Assembly: GCA_035527455.1 (NCBI GenBank)
Contig: DATLAN010000339.1
Coordinates: 1-40,633, forward strand
Length of the DNA stretch: 40,633 nucleotides
DNA from: DATLAN01 sp035527455
GTDB lineage: Bacteria; Planctomycetota; Planctomycetia; Pirellulales; Thermoguttaceae
Direction of reading: 5' to 3'
Below, piece by piece: positions 15,865 to 24,523 of this stretch (the first letter of the stretch is position 1; each line of letters opens with the position of its first letter). Under the pieces are notes generated by a model. It ran no database searches and was not told the origin of the DNA. It worked only from the letters and a program-made list of their open reading frames with translations. Position numbers and translations under genes: made by a program.

Positions 15865-16866
15865 CTATCGGACCGTAAGGGCCGGCGTGTTGCAGGGGGC
15901 ATTCCAAAGTCGAAGCAGCTCGTCGTCCATCTTGGCCACGAACATCTGGAACCCGGCCATCTCCTGCACGGTCAAGAACTCGCCCAGCGGGGCACAAGCG
16001 ATCTGGATGCCCTTTTCATCCAGCACCTTCTTCACGCCGCGGAGGACGATGCACATCTCCATCATCGTGGTGGCCCCGGCGCCGTTGATCATCACCATCA
16101 GCCGATCGCCTTGCCGGGCACCGACGGCGGCGGCGAGCTGCGTGATCATGATCCTGGCGGTTTCGTCGGCGGTCATCATCGCGCTCCGTCCGGTGCCGGC
16201 CTCGCCGTGCTGGCCCATGCCGATCTCCATCTCGTCGTCGGCCAGTTGGAAGATCTCCTCGCCGGTGGCCGGATGGGTGGCCGTTTTCAACGCCACGGCC
16301 AACGTGGCCATGTTGTCGTTGAACCGCTGGGCAATCGCGTAGACCTCGTCGAGGCTCTTGCCCGCCTCGGCCGCCGCCCCGGCGATCTTGTACAACGGAC
16401 AGCAGCCGACCAGACCGCGGCGGTCTTCGATCGGCGCGTCGGCCCCGGGGGCGATGTCCTCGTGGGTCAACAGCATCTTGACGTTGAGCCCTTCTTGCTC
16501 GGCCATTTCCATGGCCATGTTCGCGCTCATCACGTCGCCGGCGTGGTTGAGCACAATGAAGAGCACCCCGGCGTCGCGGTTGGCCATTCTCAGGGCCTCG
16601 ATGACCTTCGGCGGGCCGGGCGCGGCGAAGATATCGCCGACCACGCTGATGTCCAGCGCCCCTTCGCCGACGAATCCGCTGAGTGCCGGTTCGTGTCCAG
16701 CACCACCCAGAGTGACTAGGGCCACCTTGCCGGAATCTTTCAGCTTGGCTCGAACCACCAGCTTCTCGGACTCCAGAGCGATTTTATCCCCAAAAGCGAT
16801 GCAAAAACCTTCCAGCAACTCGCTGGTGAGGTCCCCCGGGTCGTTGATGAATTTCTTCATCGGCAT
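15865..16866 (-). CDS. dhaK: Dihydroxyacetone kinase substrate-binding subunit DhaK
   Basis: 333 residues. The ATG at 16866 was chosen because AAGGAG lies 7 bases upstream. Key blocks are VTLGGAGHEPALSGFVGEG (substrate pocket), DISVVGDIFAAPGP, VLFIVLNHAGDVMSANMA, RRGLVGCCPLYKIAGA, and GMGQHGEAG, where His220 should form the covalent hemiaminal with the ketose carbonyl. It binds dihydroxyacetone or a longer ketose for phosphorylation by DhaL. It is the first gene of dhaK-dhaL-lsrF. The GGAGHEP loop differs slightly from the GGGSGHEP of enteric DhaK, so the substrate may differ. Confidence 0.92.
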   Translation of the reverse strand: MPMKKFINDPGDLTSELLEGFCIAFGDKIALESEKLVVRAKLKDSGKVALVTLGGAGHEPALSGFVGEGALDISVVGDIFAAPGPPKVIEALRMANRDAGVLFIVLNHAGDVMSANMAMEMAEQEGLNVKMLLTHEDIAPGADAPIEDRRGLVGCCPLYKIAGAAAEAGKSLDEVYAIAQRFNDNMATLAVALKTATHPATGEEIFQLADDEMEIGMGQHGEAGTGRSAMMTADETARIMITQLAAAVGARQGDRLMVMINGAGATTMMEMCIVLRGVKKVLDEKGIQIACAPLGEFLTVQEMAGFQMFVAKMDDELLRLWNAPCNTPALTVR

Positions 16867-17155
16867 ACGGTTTCTCCTTGTCATCTTGGTAGCCGGCTGA
16901 GGGGCCGCGGCCGAAACGGTCCTTTTCGGTTACCCAGACTACCCGGCAGCGGAGCGGCTGTCCAGTGCCCGAGGTCGCTCGAGGGCGGAGAGTGGTCGAG
17001 AGGCAAATCCGCCGTTTCGACCCTCTCGTCGGTGGCGAGAACCGACCAAAAGCTATAGAATCGAGTCTGTTCCCCGATTTGACGATATTATGTCGAGTTG
17101 CCCGACCCGACGGAAAAGTTGCCCCTTCCATGTCTCGTCGCGAGAGGAGAATCGA
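16867..17155. other. Divergent intergenic region between dhaK and trpB2
   Basis: This 289-base gap carries outward promoters for the dhaK operon and trpB2. TATTAT at 17086-17091 could be a trpB2 -10 box, but no convincing -35 box was found. The only other visible feature is the GAGAGGAGA ribosome site before 17156. Confidence 0.35.
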
Positions 17156-18508
17156 ATGAGTTCCAAGCGAATCTTGTTGAGTGAGCGTGATATCCCGACG
17201 GCCTGGTACAATCTCCAGGCCGACCTGCCGCAGCCGCTTCCCCCGGTGCTGCACCCCGGGACGAAACAGCCGATCGGCCCGGAGGACCTAGCCCCGATCT
17301 TCGCCATGGAGTTGATCAAGCAGGAAGTGAGCCAGGAGCGGTGGATCGAGATCCCGGAAGAGGTGCGACGGGTGCTGGCCATCTGGCGGCCGACCCCGCT
17401 GACTCGGGCCACCAATCTGGAGAAGGAGTTGAAGACGCCGGCCCGGATCTACTTCAAGGACGAGAGCCACAGCCCGCCGGGAAGCCACAAACCGAACACC
17501 GCGGTGCCGCAGGCCTACTACAACAAGATGCAGGGCATCAACCGCCTGACCACCGAGACGGGTGCCGGCCAGTGGGGCAGCGCGTTGTCCTTCGCCTGCA
17601 AGATGTTCGACATCGAGTGCAAGGTCTACATGGTCAAAATCAGCTACCAGCAGAAGCCCTACCGCCGTTCGATGATGCAGATCTGGGGCGGGTCGGTCAC
17701 GCCCAGTCCCTCCGAGGAGACCCAAGCCGGACGCAGTATTCTCGCGGCCGACCCGGAGTCGCCGGGCAGCCTGGGAATCGCCATCAGCGAGGCGGTCGAA
17801 GCGGCCGTGATGCGCGAGGACACCAAGTACACGCTGGGCAGCGTGCTCAACCACGTGATGCTGCACCAGTCGGTCATCGGGCTGGAAGCCGAGAAACAGT
17901 TCGAACTGGCCGGCGACTACCCCGACGTAGTGATCGGTTGCGTAGGCGGCGGGAGCAACTTCGCCGGGCTCGCTTTCCCCTTCATCCGTCACAGGATCGC
18001 CGGCAAAGAGATCCGCTTCGTGGCCGCCGAGCCGCACTCCTGCCCCTCGATGAGCCGAGGGGAGTACCGCTACGACTTCGGCGATACCACCATGCTCACC
18101 CCGCTGATCAAGATGTTCACCTTGGGACACAGTTTCGTGCCGCCGGGCATCCACGCGGGCGGTTTGCGCTACCACGGCATGGCGCCGATGGTCAGCATGG
18201 GAGCCAAGCTGGGGATCATCGAGCCGGTGGCGCATCACCAAATCGAGTGCTTCGAGGCGGCTCTGCTGTTCGCCGCCACCGAAGGCATGATCCCGGCTCC
18301 GGAGACCTCGCACGCGATCCGCGCGGCGATCAACGAGGCCATCCGCTGCCGCGAAGAGAATAAGGAAGAGTGCATCGTCTTCAACTTCAGCGGCCACGGC
18401 CTCTGCGACCTGGGCGCCTACGACCGGTTCCTGGCCGGCGAGCTGGAAGACTACGCCTATCCCCAAGAGAAGATCGAAGCGGCCATCGCCGAGCTGCCGG
18501 AAGTCTAA
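17156..18508 (+). CDS. trpB: TrpB2-type tryptophan synthase beta-like enzyme
   Basis: 450 residues from the ATG at 17156, which follows a GAGAGGAGA ribosome site. It matches the TrpB2 subfamily (TIGR01415), which has an N-terminal extension and a longer insert than TrpB1. The PLP lysine is near residue 112 in PGSHKPNTAVPQAYY, and GCVGGGSNFAGL (near 265) binds the phosphate. TETGAGQWGSALSFA and HAGGLRYHGMAPMVS are TrpB2 hallmarks. It makes tryptophan from serine and indole; TrpB2 often works without TrpA. No trpA or other trp gene is nearby. A strong hairpin (18507-18595) begins at its stop codon. Confidence 0.9.
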   Translation: MSSKRILLSERDIPTAWYNLQADLPQPLPPVLHPGTKQPIGPEDLAPIFAMELIKQEVSQERWIEIPEEVRRVLAIWRPTPLTRATNLEKELKTPARIYFKDESHSPPGSHKPNTAVPQAYYNKMQGINRLTTETGAGQWGSALSFACKMFDIECKVYMVKISYQQKPYRRSMMQIWGGSVTPSPSEETQAGRSILAADPESPGSLGIAISEAVEAAVMREDTKYTLGSVLNHVMLHQSVIGLEAEKQFELAGDYPDVVIGCVGGGSNFAGLAFPFIRHRIAGKEIRFVAAEPHSCPSMSRGEYRYDFGDTTMLTPLIKMFTLGHSFVPPGIHAGGLRYHGMAPMVSMGAKLGIIEPVAHHQIECFEAALLFAATEGMIPAPETSHAIRAAINEAIRCREENKEECIVFNFSGHGLCDLGAYDRFLAGELEDYAYPQEKIEAAIAELPEV

Positions 18509-18595
18509 AAAGCCGCGACCGTTGGTCGCGCCCAAAATCACGCAATCGCGACCACCGGTCGCGCCCGGAATCGCGACCACCGGTCGCGGCTTTTT
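18507..18595 (+). terminator. Hairpin repeat (family F) acting as probable terminator
   Basis: AAAAAGCCGCGACC (18507-18520) and its complement (18582-18595) close a structure ending in TTTTT. Inside are three GCGACC-N4-GGTCGCG mini-hairpins. It begins inside the trpB2 stop codon and could terminate in both directions. Confidence 0.7.
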
Positions 18596-18732
18596 GGGTC
18601 GTGACAATTGTGAGGATTGGTTCCAACGCGCTTGCTGGGCAATCTGCGGTCGCCGGCCTTCGGTAGCGGCAAGCCGGACGGGCCGACGCGCCGATCCTTA
18701 TCGATGGCCCGAGGGTGTTGGAGTATCGAGCG

Positions 18733-19359
18733 ATGCGCAAAATGATTCTGCTGGGCGTTGCCGGTCTGGGATTGGCGGCGGCTTTTCCGGCCGTTTTCTA
18801 CACGGTGCCGGGGGTCTGGAAGGCCGTCCGCGAGGCCTGGTACTCGACCGGGAATGAGATCTCGACGGGGATGGTCGGCGAGGGCGCAACCGGGGACGAC
18901 GGACTCGCTTCGCCTCCGGTGGAAGGTCCGCCCACCAGCAATCTGGCCGAGGTATTGCGATTCGACGTGACGGCCGACTGGATCCAGAGTCGATGGCCGC
19001 AGGTGGCCACCGGTCTGGCCCACCTGCAATTGCAGGGCTACCGCGTGCCGCTGGTCACCGGAACGGACCCGACGGACCTGGCCGGGGCGTTGACCTACTA
19101 CTTCAACCCGAAACAGCAGGTACAGCGGATCACCTTCCACGGCACCACCGGCGACGCCCAAAAGCTGGTCTCCCTGCTGACGAACTACTACCGATTCGTT
19201 TACCGGCCGGCGAACGATCCGGGGCTGTTCGTCTATGAATCGGCTTCCCCGGACGGCAAGATCCACAACCTCCTGCGGGTGCGGCAGGCCGGGGTGCTCA
19301 AGTCGAGCGACCCGCTTCGCCGGTTCTCGGTCGATCTGGTCATGGAACGGCCGTCCTAG
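18733..19359 (+). CDS. Exported planctomycete protein of unknown function (DUF6690-like)
   Basis: 208 residues from the ATG at 18733; a TTG 18 bases earlier is possible. A hydrophobic N-terminus (MILLGVAGLGLAAAFPAVFY) acts as signal or anchor. Around residue 75 begins a conserved-looking domain: SNLAEVLRFDVTADWIQSRW, LAHLQLQGYRVPLVTGT, ALTYYFNPKQQVQRITFHG and a C-terminal RRFSVDLVMERPS. It resembles small lineage-specific planctomycete proteins; I recall these as DUF6690 but cannot verify it. No catalytic motif is visible. It lies between trpB2 and selA in the same direction. Confidence 0.65.
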   Translation: MRKMILLGVAGLGLAAAFPAVFYTVPGVWKAVREAWYSTGNEISTGMVGEGATGDDGLASPPVEGPPTSNLAEVLRFDVTADWIQSRWPQVATGLAHLQLQGYRVPLVTGTDPTDLAGALTYYFNPKQQVQRITFHGTTGDAQKLVSLLTNYYRFVYRPANDPGLFVYESASPDGKIHNLLRVRQAGVLKSSDPLRRFSVDLVMERPS

Positions 19360-19553
19360 TACTGCAGCGCTGCGTATCGCGGTTTCGCCGTATCCGCGCC
19401 CCACGAGTCTTGCCACAAAGCCCGGATCGCCCCCGGGGCATGGCAAAACGCGGCCGTATGGGCTAGCATTGGGTAGGCCGCCCTGCGACGATCCGCGGTC
19501 GGCCTGAATCCGCAGGTTTCCCATAACGATCCTCTCTCGGAATCGGTGTTGCC

Positions 19554-20975
19554 ATGTCACCCAACCCACTACGTTCCATTCCCTCGGTCAACGAACTGCT
19601 GGACAGCCCCCCGCTGCGGAAGCTGGTCGAGAAGATCAGCCACAACGTGGTGGTGACGACCGTGCGGACGGTGCTCGAAGAGGTTCGCCACGAGGTGCAA
19701 ACCGCGGCGTCGGAAAGGACGCTGCCGAGCATGTCCGACCTGGCCGAGCGGATCGCACGGCGGATCGCCGAACGCGAGACCCCGGCGCTGCGTCCGGTGA
19801 TCAACGCCACGGGCATCCTGCTGCACACCAACCTGGGCCGCTCCCCGTTGGCCGAGGAAGCCATCGAGGAGATGGCGGCGGTGGCTCGGGACTACGCCAG
19901 CGTGGAACTCGACCTGGTCACGGGGCAGCGTTCCCAGCGCAAGGCCGCCGTGGAGGGTCTCTTGAAAGAATTGACCGGAGCCGAGGCCGCCTTGGTGGTC
20001 AACAACAATGCCGGGGCGACCATGCTGACGCTCTCGGCGCTGGCCGCCGGGCGCGAGGTGATCGTCTCGCGCGGCCAACTGATCGAGATCGGCGGCAGCT
20101 ACCGCCTGCCCGACGTGATGGCCGCCAGCGGGGCCGTGCTCCGAGAGGTGGGTACCACCAACAAGACCCGGCTGGAGGACTACGCCACGGCCATCGGCGA
20201 GAACACGGCGGCACTGATGCTGGTCCACCCGAGCAACTTCGTGGTCGTGGGTTTCACCGCCGGCGTGGAACTGGCGGAACTGGTCTCGCTCGGCCGCCGG
20301 CACAAATTACCGGTTATCCACGACATCGGTTCCGGGGCCATGATCGATTTCAGCCGGTTCGGCTTCAGCGGCGAACCGGTCGCCGCCCAAAGCATCAAAG
20401 CGGGCGCCGACGTGATCCTCTTCAGCGGCGACAAATTGCTCGGCGGGCCGCAGTGCGGCGTGATCGCGGGACGCCAGGCCCTGATCGAACGGGTGGAAAA
20501 ACATCCATTGGCCCGGGCACTTCGGGTGGACAAGCTGACGCTCGGCGCGTTGGCGGCCACGCTGCGTCTGTATCGCGACGAGGAGAAGGCCCGGCTGGCC
20601 ATCCCGTTGCTGCGGTTGATGACCGCGTCGGAGGACAACCTGAAGAATCGCGCCGAGCGGCTGGCCCCGCAAATCGCCGCCACCGAAGCCGTCGAGCAGG
20701 CCGAACCGGTGGCCGCGGTGACGTACTTCGGCGGCGGATCGCTTCCCGCGCAGGAATTGGCGACCTGGTGCGTGGCGGTCAAGCCGGCCCGGCTGAGCGT
20801 GGACCGTCTGGCGGCCGCTTTGCGAATGGGAACGCCTCCGGTCGTGGGCCGCGTGCAGCAAGATCGCCTGATGTTGGACCTCCGCAGCGTCCTTCCCCGG
20901 CAAGACGTCTCACTGGTCGCGGCGTTCGAGGCGCTGGATCGCGGCAAGAACGAGATAGCCGATCCGACCGCGTAG
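19554..20975 (+). CDS. selA: L-seryl-tRNA(Sec) selenium transferase SelA
   Basis: 473 residues, the usual SelA length. The N-terminal region (LRSIPSVNELL) and PVINATGILLHTNLGRSPL are diagnostic; AALVVNNNAGATMLTLSAL and HDIGSGAMIDFS bind PLP. The PLP lysine is near residue 293 in FSGDKLLGGPQCG, and VDKLTLGALAATLRLY follows. SelA converts seryl-tRNA(Sec) to selenocysteinyl-tRNA with selenophosphate. Its presence predicts selB, selD and a tRNA(Sec) elsewhere; none is in this window. No gene here needs a UGA read-through to be complete. A hairpin (20993-21028) follows the stop. Confidence 0.95.
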   Translation: MSPNPLRSIPSVNELLDSPPLRKLVEKISHNVVVTTVRTVLEEVRHEVQTAASERTLPSMSDLAERIARRIAERETPALRPVINATGILLHTNLGRSPLAEEAIEEMAAVARDYASVELDLVTGQRSQRKAAVEGLLKELTGAEAALVVNNNAGATMLTLSALAAGREVIVSRGQLIEIGGSYRLPDVMAASGAVLREVGTTNKTRLEDYATAIGENTAALMLVHPSNFVVVGFTAGVELAELVSLGRRHKLPVIHDIGSGAMIDFSRFGFSGEPVAAQSIKAGADVILFSGDKLLGGPQCGVIAGRQALIERVEKHPLARALRVDKLTLGALAATLRLYRDEEKARLAIPLLRLMTASEDNLKNRAERLAPQIAATEAVEQAEPVAAVTYFGGGSLPAQELATWCVAVKPARLSVDRLAAALRMGTPPVVGRVQQDRLMLDLRSVLPRQDVSLVAAFEALDRGKNEIADPTA

Positions 20976-20992
20976 TGCTCCGCCGACGCAGC

Positions 20993-21028
20993 GGGTGTCA
21001 TGCCCACGCAAGCGCAAGGATGACACCC
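20993..21028. terminator. Hairpin after selA
   Basis: GGGTGTCAT (20993-21001) pairs with ATGACACCC (21020-21028) around 18 bases. No U-tract follows, so it may be a repeat unit rather than a terminator. Confidence 0.45.
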
Positions 21029-21103
21029 ATGCGAGCTGGATTGTATGGCTCAATATGGTGGTCCTTTCTTCCCCACAATTTGAGATTCGCCGCCGCCACG
21101 GGG

Positions 21104-21131
21104 TGAACACGGCGGTTGCTCTCGGTATAAT
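21104..21131 (+). promoter_or_regulatory. Probable promoter of the secreted protein at 21264
   Basis: A perfect TATAAT (21126-21131) follows a weak TGAACA (21104-21109) with a 16-base spacer. It lies about 130 bases upstream of the GTG start. Confidence 0.4.
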
Positions 21132-21263
21132 GCACGCTTGGGAATCGGTGTTTTTTGCAGAACTGCCACAGCCCGCCCGAGGCCATCTACCAGTCGGCTT
21201 GCCGTAAGCTACATTGTCCTGAAATGGTGGCGGCGCCCCTTTCCTCCACCGGAGAAGGCGAAC

Positions 21264-22127
21264 GTGCGACTCCCGCTTGACGGAATCTTGATATCTTCAC
21301 TTGCACTGGCGTTGTGCGCGGGCTTAACGTCGGCCCATGCCCAGGAGATCTCCGCCAAGGAACACGCTTGGGGCCGTTTTCAACCCGGCGCGTGGAAGGT
21401 CGTTGCCGTCGTGACCGAAACGCTCGACGAGAACGGCCTGGTCGCCAGCACCAGCGTCACCGAGACGACGACCACGTTGAAGGAGATCTCCGAGGACGGC
21501 GTCACCCTCGAGGTCAAGGTGGCCGTCGAGGTGGCCGGTAAACTCTTCGAGGCCGAACCGCAAATGGTCAAGCAGGGCTTCCACGGCGGATTGCTCACCT
21601 CCGGGCTGAACGTCACGCCTTTGGAGGACAGCGAGATCGTTGTCGAAGACCGAACGATTCCCTGCAAGGTCCTCCAACTGGGATTCTCCGGGCCGACGAG
21701 CAAGACGACCACCACCGTCTACTATTCGGCCGCGACGGCACCTTACGTCTTGAGACGCGATTGCGTCACGACCGACGCGGAAGGCGAGAACACGTTGAGC
21801 GAGAGTTCCATCAACGTGGTGACGCTCGATATGCCGTGCAAGGTACTGGCGGAAATCAAGCCGGCCGCCCTGGTCAAATCGACCCACAAGCACGCCAAGG
21901 GAATCATCACCACCTGGGCGTACACCTCGACCGACGTGCCCGGCGGGGTGATCAGCCACAGTTCGAAGGAAGTGGACCCCAACGGCCGTGTCGTCCGACG
22001 CAGCACGTTGAGGCTGGTCGGCTACGATCTGGAACCGGATACCGAGCGCGTGGGTCTGCTGGGCCGCAAAGGGGTGTTTCGCACGCGCAAGACGACAGAC
22101 AACACCCCGCGCCTGTTTCCGCGTTGA
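21264..22127 (+). CDS. Secreted protein of unknown function
   Basis: 287 residues from the GTG at 21264, chosen because GGAGAAGG lies 5 bases upstream and a Sec signal begins there (LPLDGILISSLALALCAGLTSAHA). A longer frame from 21138 would put 42 non-hydrophobic residues before the signal. The mature part is beta-rich, with repeated polar strands such as GAWKVVAVVTETLDENG, VTLEVKVAVEVAGK, TTTTVYYSAATAPYVLRRDC and CKVLAEIKPAALV. No family is recognised. It converges with the COG3014-like gene, with 6 bases between stops. Confidence 0.7.
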   Translation: MRLPLDGILISSLALALCAGLTSAHAQEISAKEHAWGRFQPGAWKVVAVVTETLDENGLVASTSVTETTTTLKEISEDGVTLEVKVAVEVAGKLFEAEPQMVKQGFHGGLLTSGLNVTPLEDSEIVVEDRTIPCKVLQLGFSGPTSKTTTTVYYSAATAPYVLRRDCVTTDAEGENTLSESSINVVTLDMPCKVLAEIKPAALVKSTHKHAKGIITTWAYTSTDVPGGVISHSSKEVDPNGRVVRRSTLRLVGYDLEPDTERVGLLGRKGVFRTRKTTDNTPRLFPR

Positions 22128-22133
22128 CTTCCA

Positions 22134-23489
22134 CTACCACCCCGCCGCGCACTGGCTGGTGAGCACGGTCCCGACCGGCTTGTCGTCGGGGAAACACGCC
22201 AGCATGTAAGTATTGCGGCCGTCGTCGATGCGAACCGTGGCCGGATGTTCGCCGCCCAGGGGACCGGTCACCCCGGCCGGCCGCAGACCGATCGTGTGCT
22301 CGCCGGCGGGCAGTTCCAGCCGGAGCACCTGGATCTTGTCCGGCAACAGGCCCCAACATCGCGTGTCGGCCGCTTCGCTGGCTTCCCAGGCCACCCCGGC
22401 CACGTCCAGCGCGAAGTTCAACGGCGAGCCCTTCTCCGTATCGACCGCCTCCTTGACCGCATACACGGCGCCCTTCTTCACCACGCGGCGGACGACCGCC
22501 CGGGCCAACACCCGCGGATAGACCGCCGCGTATTGCTGCGCGGCCAATTGCCCGACGTCGGTGATCGTCTGCGTCGCCCCGCACGGCGTCCCGCCGACCG
22601 ACACCTCGACCGTGCGGATCCGGTTGTCCGACAGGACCACCTGGGGAACCTTGACCGGTGCGATGGTCGGCGGCAAGGTGTGCTCGGCCGTGTGGCTGAG
22701 GATCCTATCGGCGATCAGCAGCGCCGCGCTGCTGGGCACTTCGGCCGCCTCGCGCTTGTACGGACCGCGGCCGACCAGCGTGAACACGTACAACACGCCG
22801 TGGCCGGGCGCGCTGTGGGCGCCGGCCTGGGCCCGTTGGAGATCCGCCTGCCCGGGGCCGAACTCGGGTTCCCAACTGACCACTTTGGCCCAGGATCGCG
22901 TCACGTCGTCGTAGTTGGCGTGCGTGGCCTCGATCATGGCGCCGTGAATGTACGCCCCCAGCGCCACCCGCTTGTAGGAAAGCTTGGGATTTTCGCCGTT
23001 CTCGTCGAAGCCGGCCTGAATGATCTGGTTCTGCTTGTCGGTGACCTGCAATCCATAGGCCGCCGCGTCGCCGCCGTCGCCCATCAGGTTGGCCATCGCC
23101 AGGAAGGCGCGGAGGAGGACCTTCTCGTAGTCCTCGCCCGCGTAGGCGATCCGGTTGTCGTCGGCGGCCATGGCCAGGACCGATTCGCCGAGGCTCTTCT
23201 GCTCGAAGTAGTCGAATTGATCGCGGACCTCGCGCAGCGTGCGTTCGGCCTGCTGGGGACGTCCCGAGCAGAGTTCGACCATCGACCGTTCGAGCCTCAA
23301 CACGTCGGCGTCGCTGCCGCCGCGCTGCAATTGCCCGTCGATCGTCGCAGCGGCCCGATCCAGGTCGCCGGCATAGAACTCGTCGCGCAGCTTGCGGAGG
23401 TGGTCGACGTGCGTGGCACAGCCGCACGCCAGCGTCAGCCATCCACACAGGCAAAGTCCCCGGGCGGCAGCGTTCCGGCGGCAAGACAT
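22134..23489 (-). CDS. COG3014-like lipoprotein with TPR-type helices
   Basis: 451 residues. A leader with a lipobox-like end (LTLACGCATH) suggests lipidation. The N-terminal half is helical (FYAGDLDRAAATIDGQLQ, FDYFEQKSLGESVLAMAADD). The middle holds family-like blocks EDYEKVLLRAFLAMANLMGD and GVLYVFTLVGRGPYKRE. The C-terminal half contains VPQVVLSDNRIRTVEV, LARAVVRRVVKKGAVYAVKEA and ELPAGEHTIGLRP. It matches the COG3014 type of envelope lipoprotein, often found next to an LpoB-like gene, as here. The role is unknown; an envelope assembly function is inferred from the partner. Confidence 0.75.
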   Translation of the reverse strand: MSCRRNAAARGLCLCGWLTLACGCATHVDHLRKLRDEFYAGDLDRAAATIDGQLQRGGSDADVLRLERSMVELCSGRPQQAERTLREVRDQFDYFEQKSLGESVLAMAADDNRIAYAGEDYEKVLLRAFLAMANLMGDGGDAAAYGLQVTDKQNQIIQAGFDENGENPKLSYKRVALGAYIHGAMIEATHANYDDVTRSWAKVVSWEPEFGPGQADLQRAQAGAHSAPGHGVLYVFTLVGRGPYKREAAEVPSSAALLIADRILSHTAEHTLPPTIAPVKVPQVVLSDNRIRTVEVSVGGTPCGATQTITDVGQLAAQQYAAVYPRVLARAVVRRVVKKGAVYAVKEAVDTEKGSPLNFALDVAGVAWEASEAADTRCWGLLPDKIQVLRLELPAGEHTIGLRPAGVTGPLGGEHPATVRIDDGRNTYMLACFPDDKPVGTVLTSQCAAGW

Positions 23490-23532
23490 CGTCGCGATCC
23501 TCGTGCGGTTTTCGGCAAGCAGTGCCGTCAGG

Positions 23533-24222
23533 CTACTCGAAAGGATTCCAACTGCGGACCTTGCTCATCGCCGAGACGTTGTATTCCTTGCTCAGCCGGG
23601 CGGACTCCTTGGTGTAGTCGCCGGTACGCACGTTGATCATCTCCAGCGTCAACAGGTAGTCGCGCTGGTAGTCCCGATTGCTCTGCGTGGTGCCCGAGGT
23701 GAGGGTCGCGTAGAGCAGATAGCCGAACGGCTGACCCTGGCGCTCCATCACGTCGGCGAACACCCGCATGTTGTCGGGAATGAGCAACTGGTCGGGTCGC
23801 ATGCGGACCTCGCCGAGCCCGGCCTCGACGAAACGCCGGCTGATCGGCCGGAACACGCCGGACTGCACGATGCAGGTGTCGATGTGCTGGTAGATCTGTT
23901 CCTTGAAGTCGCCGATCTCCTCGATGCTCTTGTTCTCCACGCCCACGAAACAGACCCGCAGGGGCTCCGCGACGGGCCCGCCGAATCCGGCCGGCTGAAC
24001 GACCTGCGCGTGCTTCGCCAAGAGGTTCGAGACGGCCGTATCGATCAGCGGCTTGTAGGTCTCGGCTCCCGCCGCGTGCGAGCCGACCATGTCGGCCTCG
24101 CCGGGCTGCATTACCTGGGCCGTTTGCCGGCCCCGACATCCACCGGCAAGAAAGGCAAGGCCGAGCGTGCCCAGCACCGTCAAGCTCCATCCGGCTCCAC
24201 GGAAAAAATGCCGTCGCTTCAT
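23533..24222 (-). CDS. LpoB-like lipoprotein (penicillin-binding protein activator family)
   Basis: 229 residues from the ATG at 24222, with GAAGGG upstream; longer frames add no conserved sequence. A lipoprotein signal ends in LAFLAGGCRG. The remainder fits PF13036: LRVCFVGVENKSIEEIGDFKEQIYQHIDTCIVQSGVFRPI, then DNMRVFADVMERQGQPFGYLLYATLTSG and YLLTLEMINVRTGDYTKESARLSKEY. In enterobacteria LpoB activates PBP1B at the outer membrane. Here a COG3014-like gene follows 43 bases later. Whether a PBP partner exists in this organism is not shown by the window. Confidence 0.83.
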   Translation of the reverse strand: MKRRHFFRGAGWSLTVLGTLGLAFLAGGCRGRQTAQVMQPGEADMVGSHAAGAETYKPLIDTAVSNLLAKHAQVVQPAGFGGPVAEPLRVCFVGVENKSIEEIGDFKEQIYQHIDTCIVQSGVFRPISRRFVEAGLGEVRMRPDQLLIPDNMRVFADVMERQGQPFGYLLYATLTSGTTQSNRDYQRDYLLTLEMINVRTGDYTKESARLSKEYNVSAMSKVRSWNPFE

Positions 24223-24386
24223 AGGAATCCCTTCCACGCGTGTCCTGAACGTCCTTGTTCGCGGCCCGGCGTCCGGACCTGCTGCCCGGATGATCGCGCA
24301 CACCGCTACCCCTTCTGTAATTCGGCCAGACCCACCGGTAAACTGGAGTCGAACCGCTTTTGGTTCGATATTCGATAATCCGTTAT

Positions 24387-24415
24387 TTGAGGTCCGTTCC
24401 GGCTGCTTATACAAT
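24387..24415 (+). promoter_or_regulatory. Sigma-70-like promoter before an orphan signal-peptide fragment
   Basis: TTGAGG (24387-24392), a 17-base spacer and TACAAT (24410-24415). It would transcribe toward the fragment starting at 24453 and into the antisense of tatD. Confidence 0.45.
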
Positions 24416-24452
24416 CCAGCAGCATGGAATGTGACCTTCGAGGACCGATCCC

Positions 24453-24523
24453 ATGAGAAGCATCGCTGCGGTACTCGCGTTGTCCGGGCTGTTGTGCGGC
24501 GGGGCGAAGCCGCAAGCGGCTGA
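24453..24523 (+). pseudogene. Truncated 5' end of a secreted-protein gene
   Basis: From an ATG with an upstream GAGGA comes a convincing Sec signal (MRSIAAVLALSGLLCGG, then KPQAAD). The coding-like sequence then runs straight into the antisense of tatD, whose stop is at 24524. The frame stays open to 24683 only as a shadow of tatD. A promoter, ribosome site and signal peptide without a mature protein suggest a gene cut by a rearrangement whose breakpoint is near 24520. Alternatively it is a very short secreted peptide. Confidence 0.45.

Noticed and set aside
15731..15997. Longer dhaL starting at 15997
   Set aside because: The added 89 residues come from the 47-base hairpin repeats and the end of dhaK; the ATG at 15730 begins the conserved domain.
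18507..18595. Structured riboswitch after trpB2
   Set aside because: It starts inside the stop codon, is made of repeated GCGACC/GGTCGC hairpins and ends in a T-run, which fits a repeat or terminator better.
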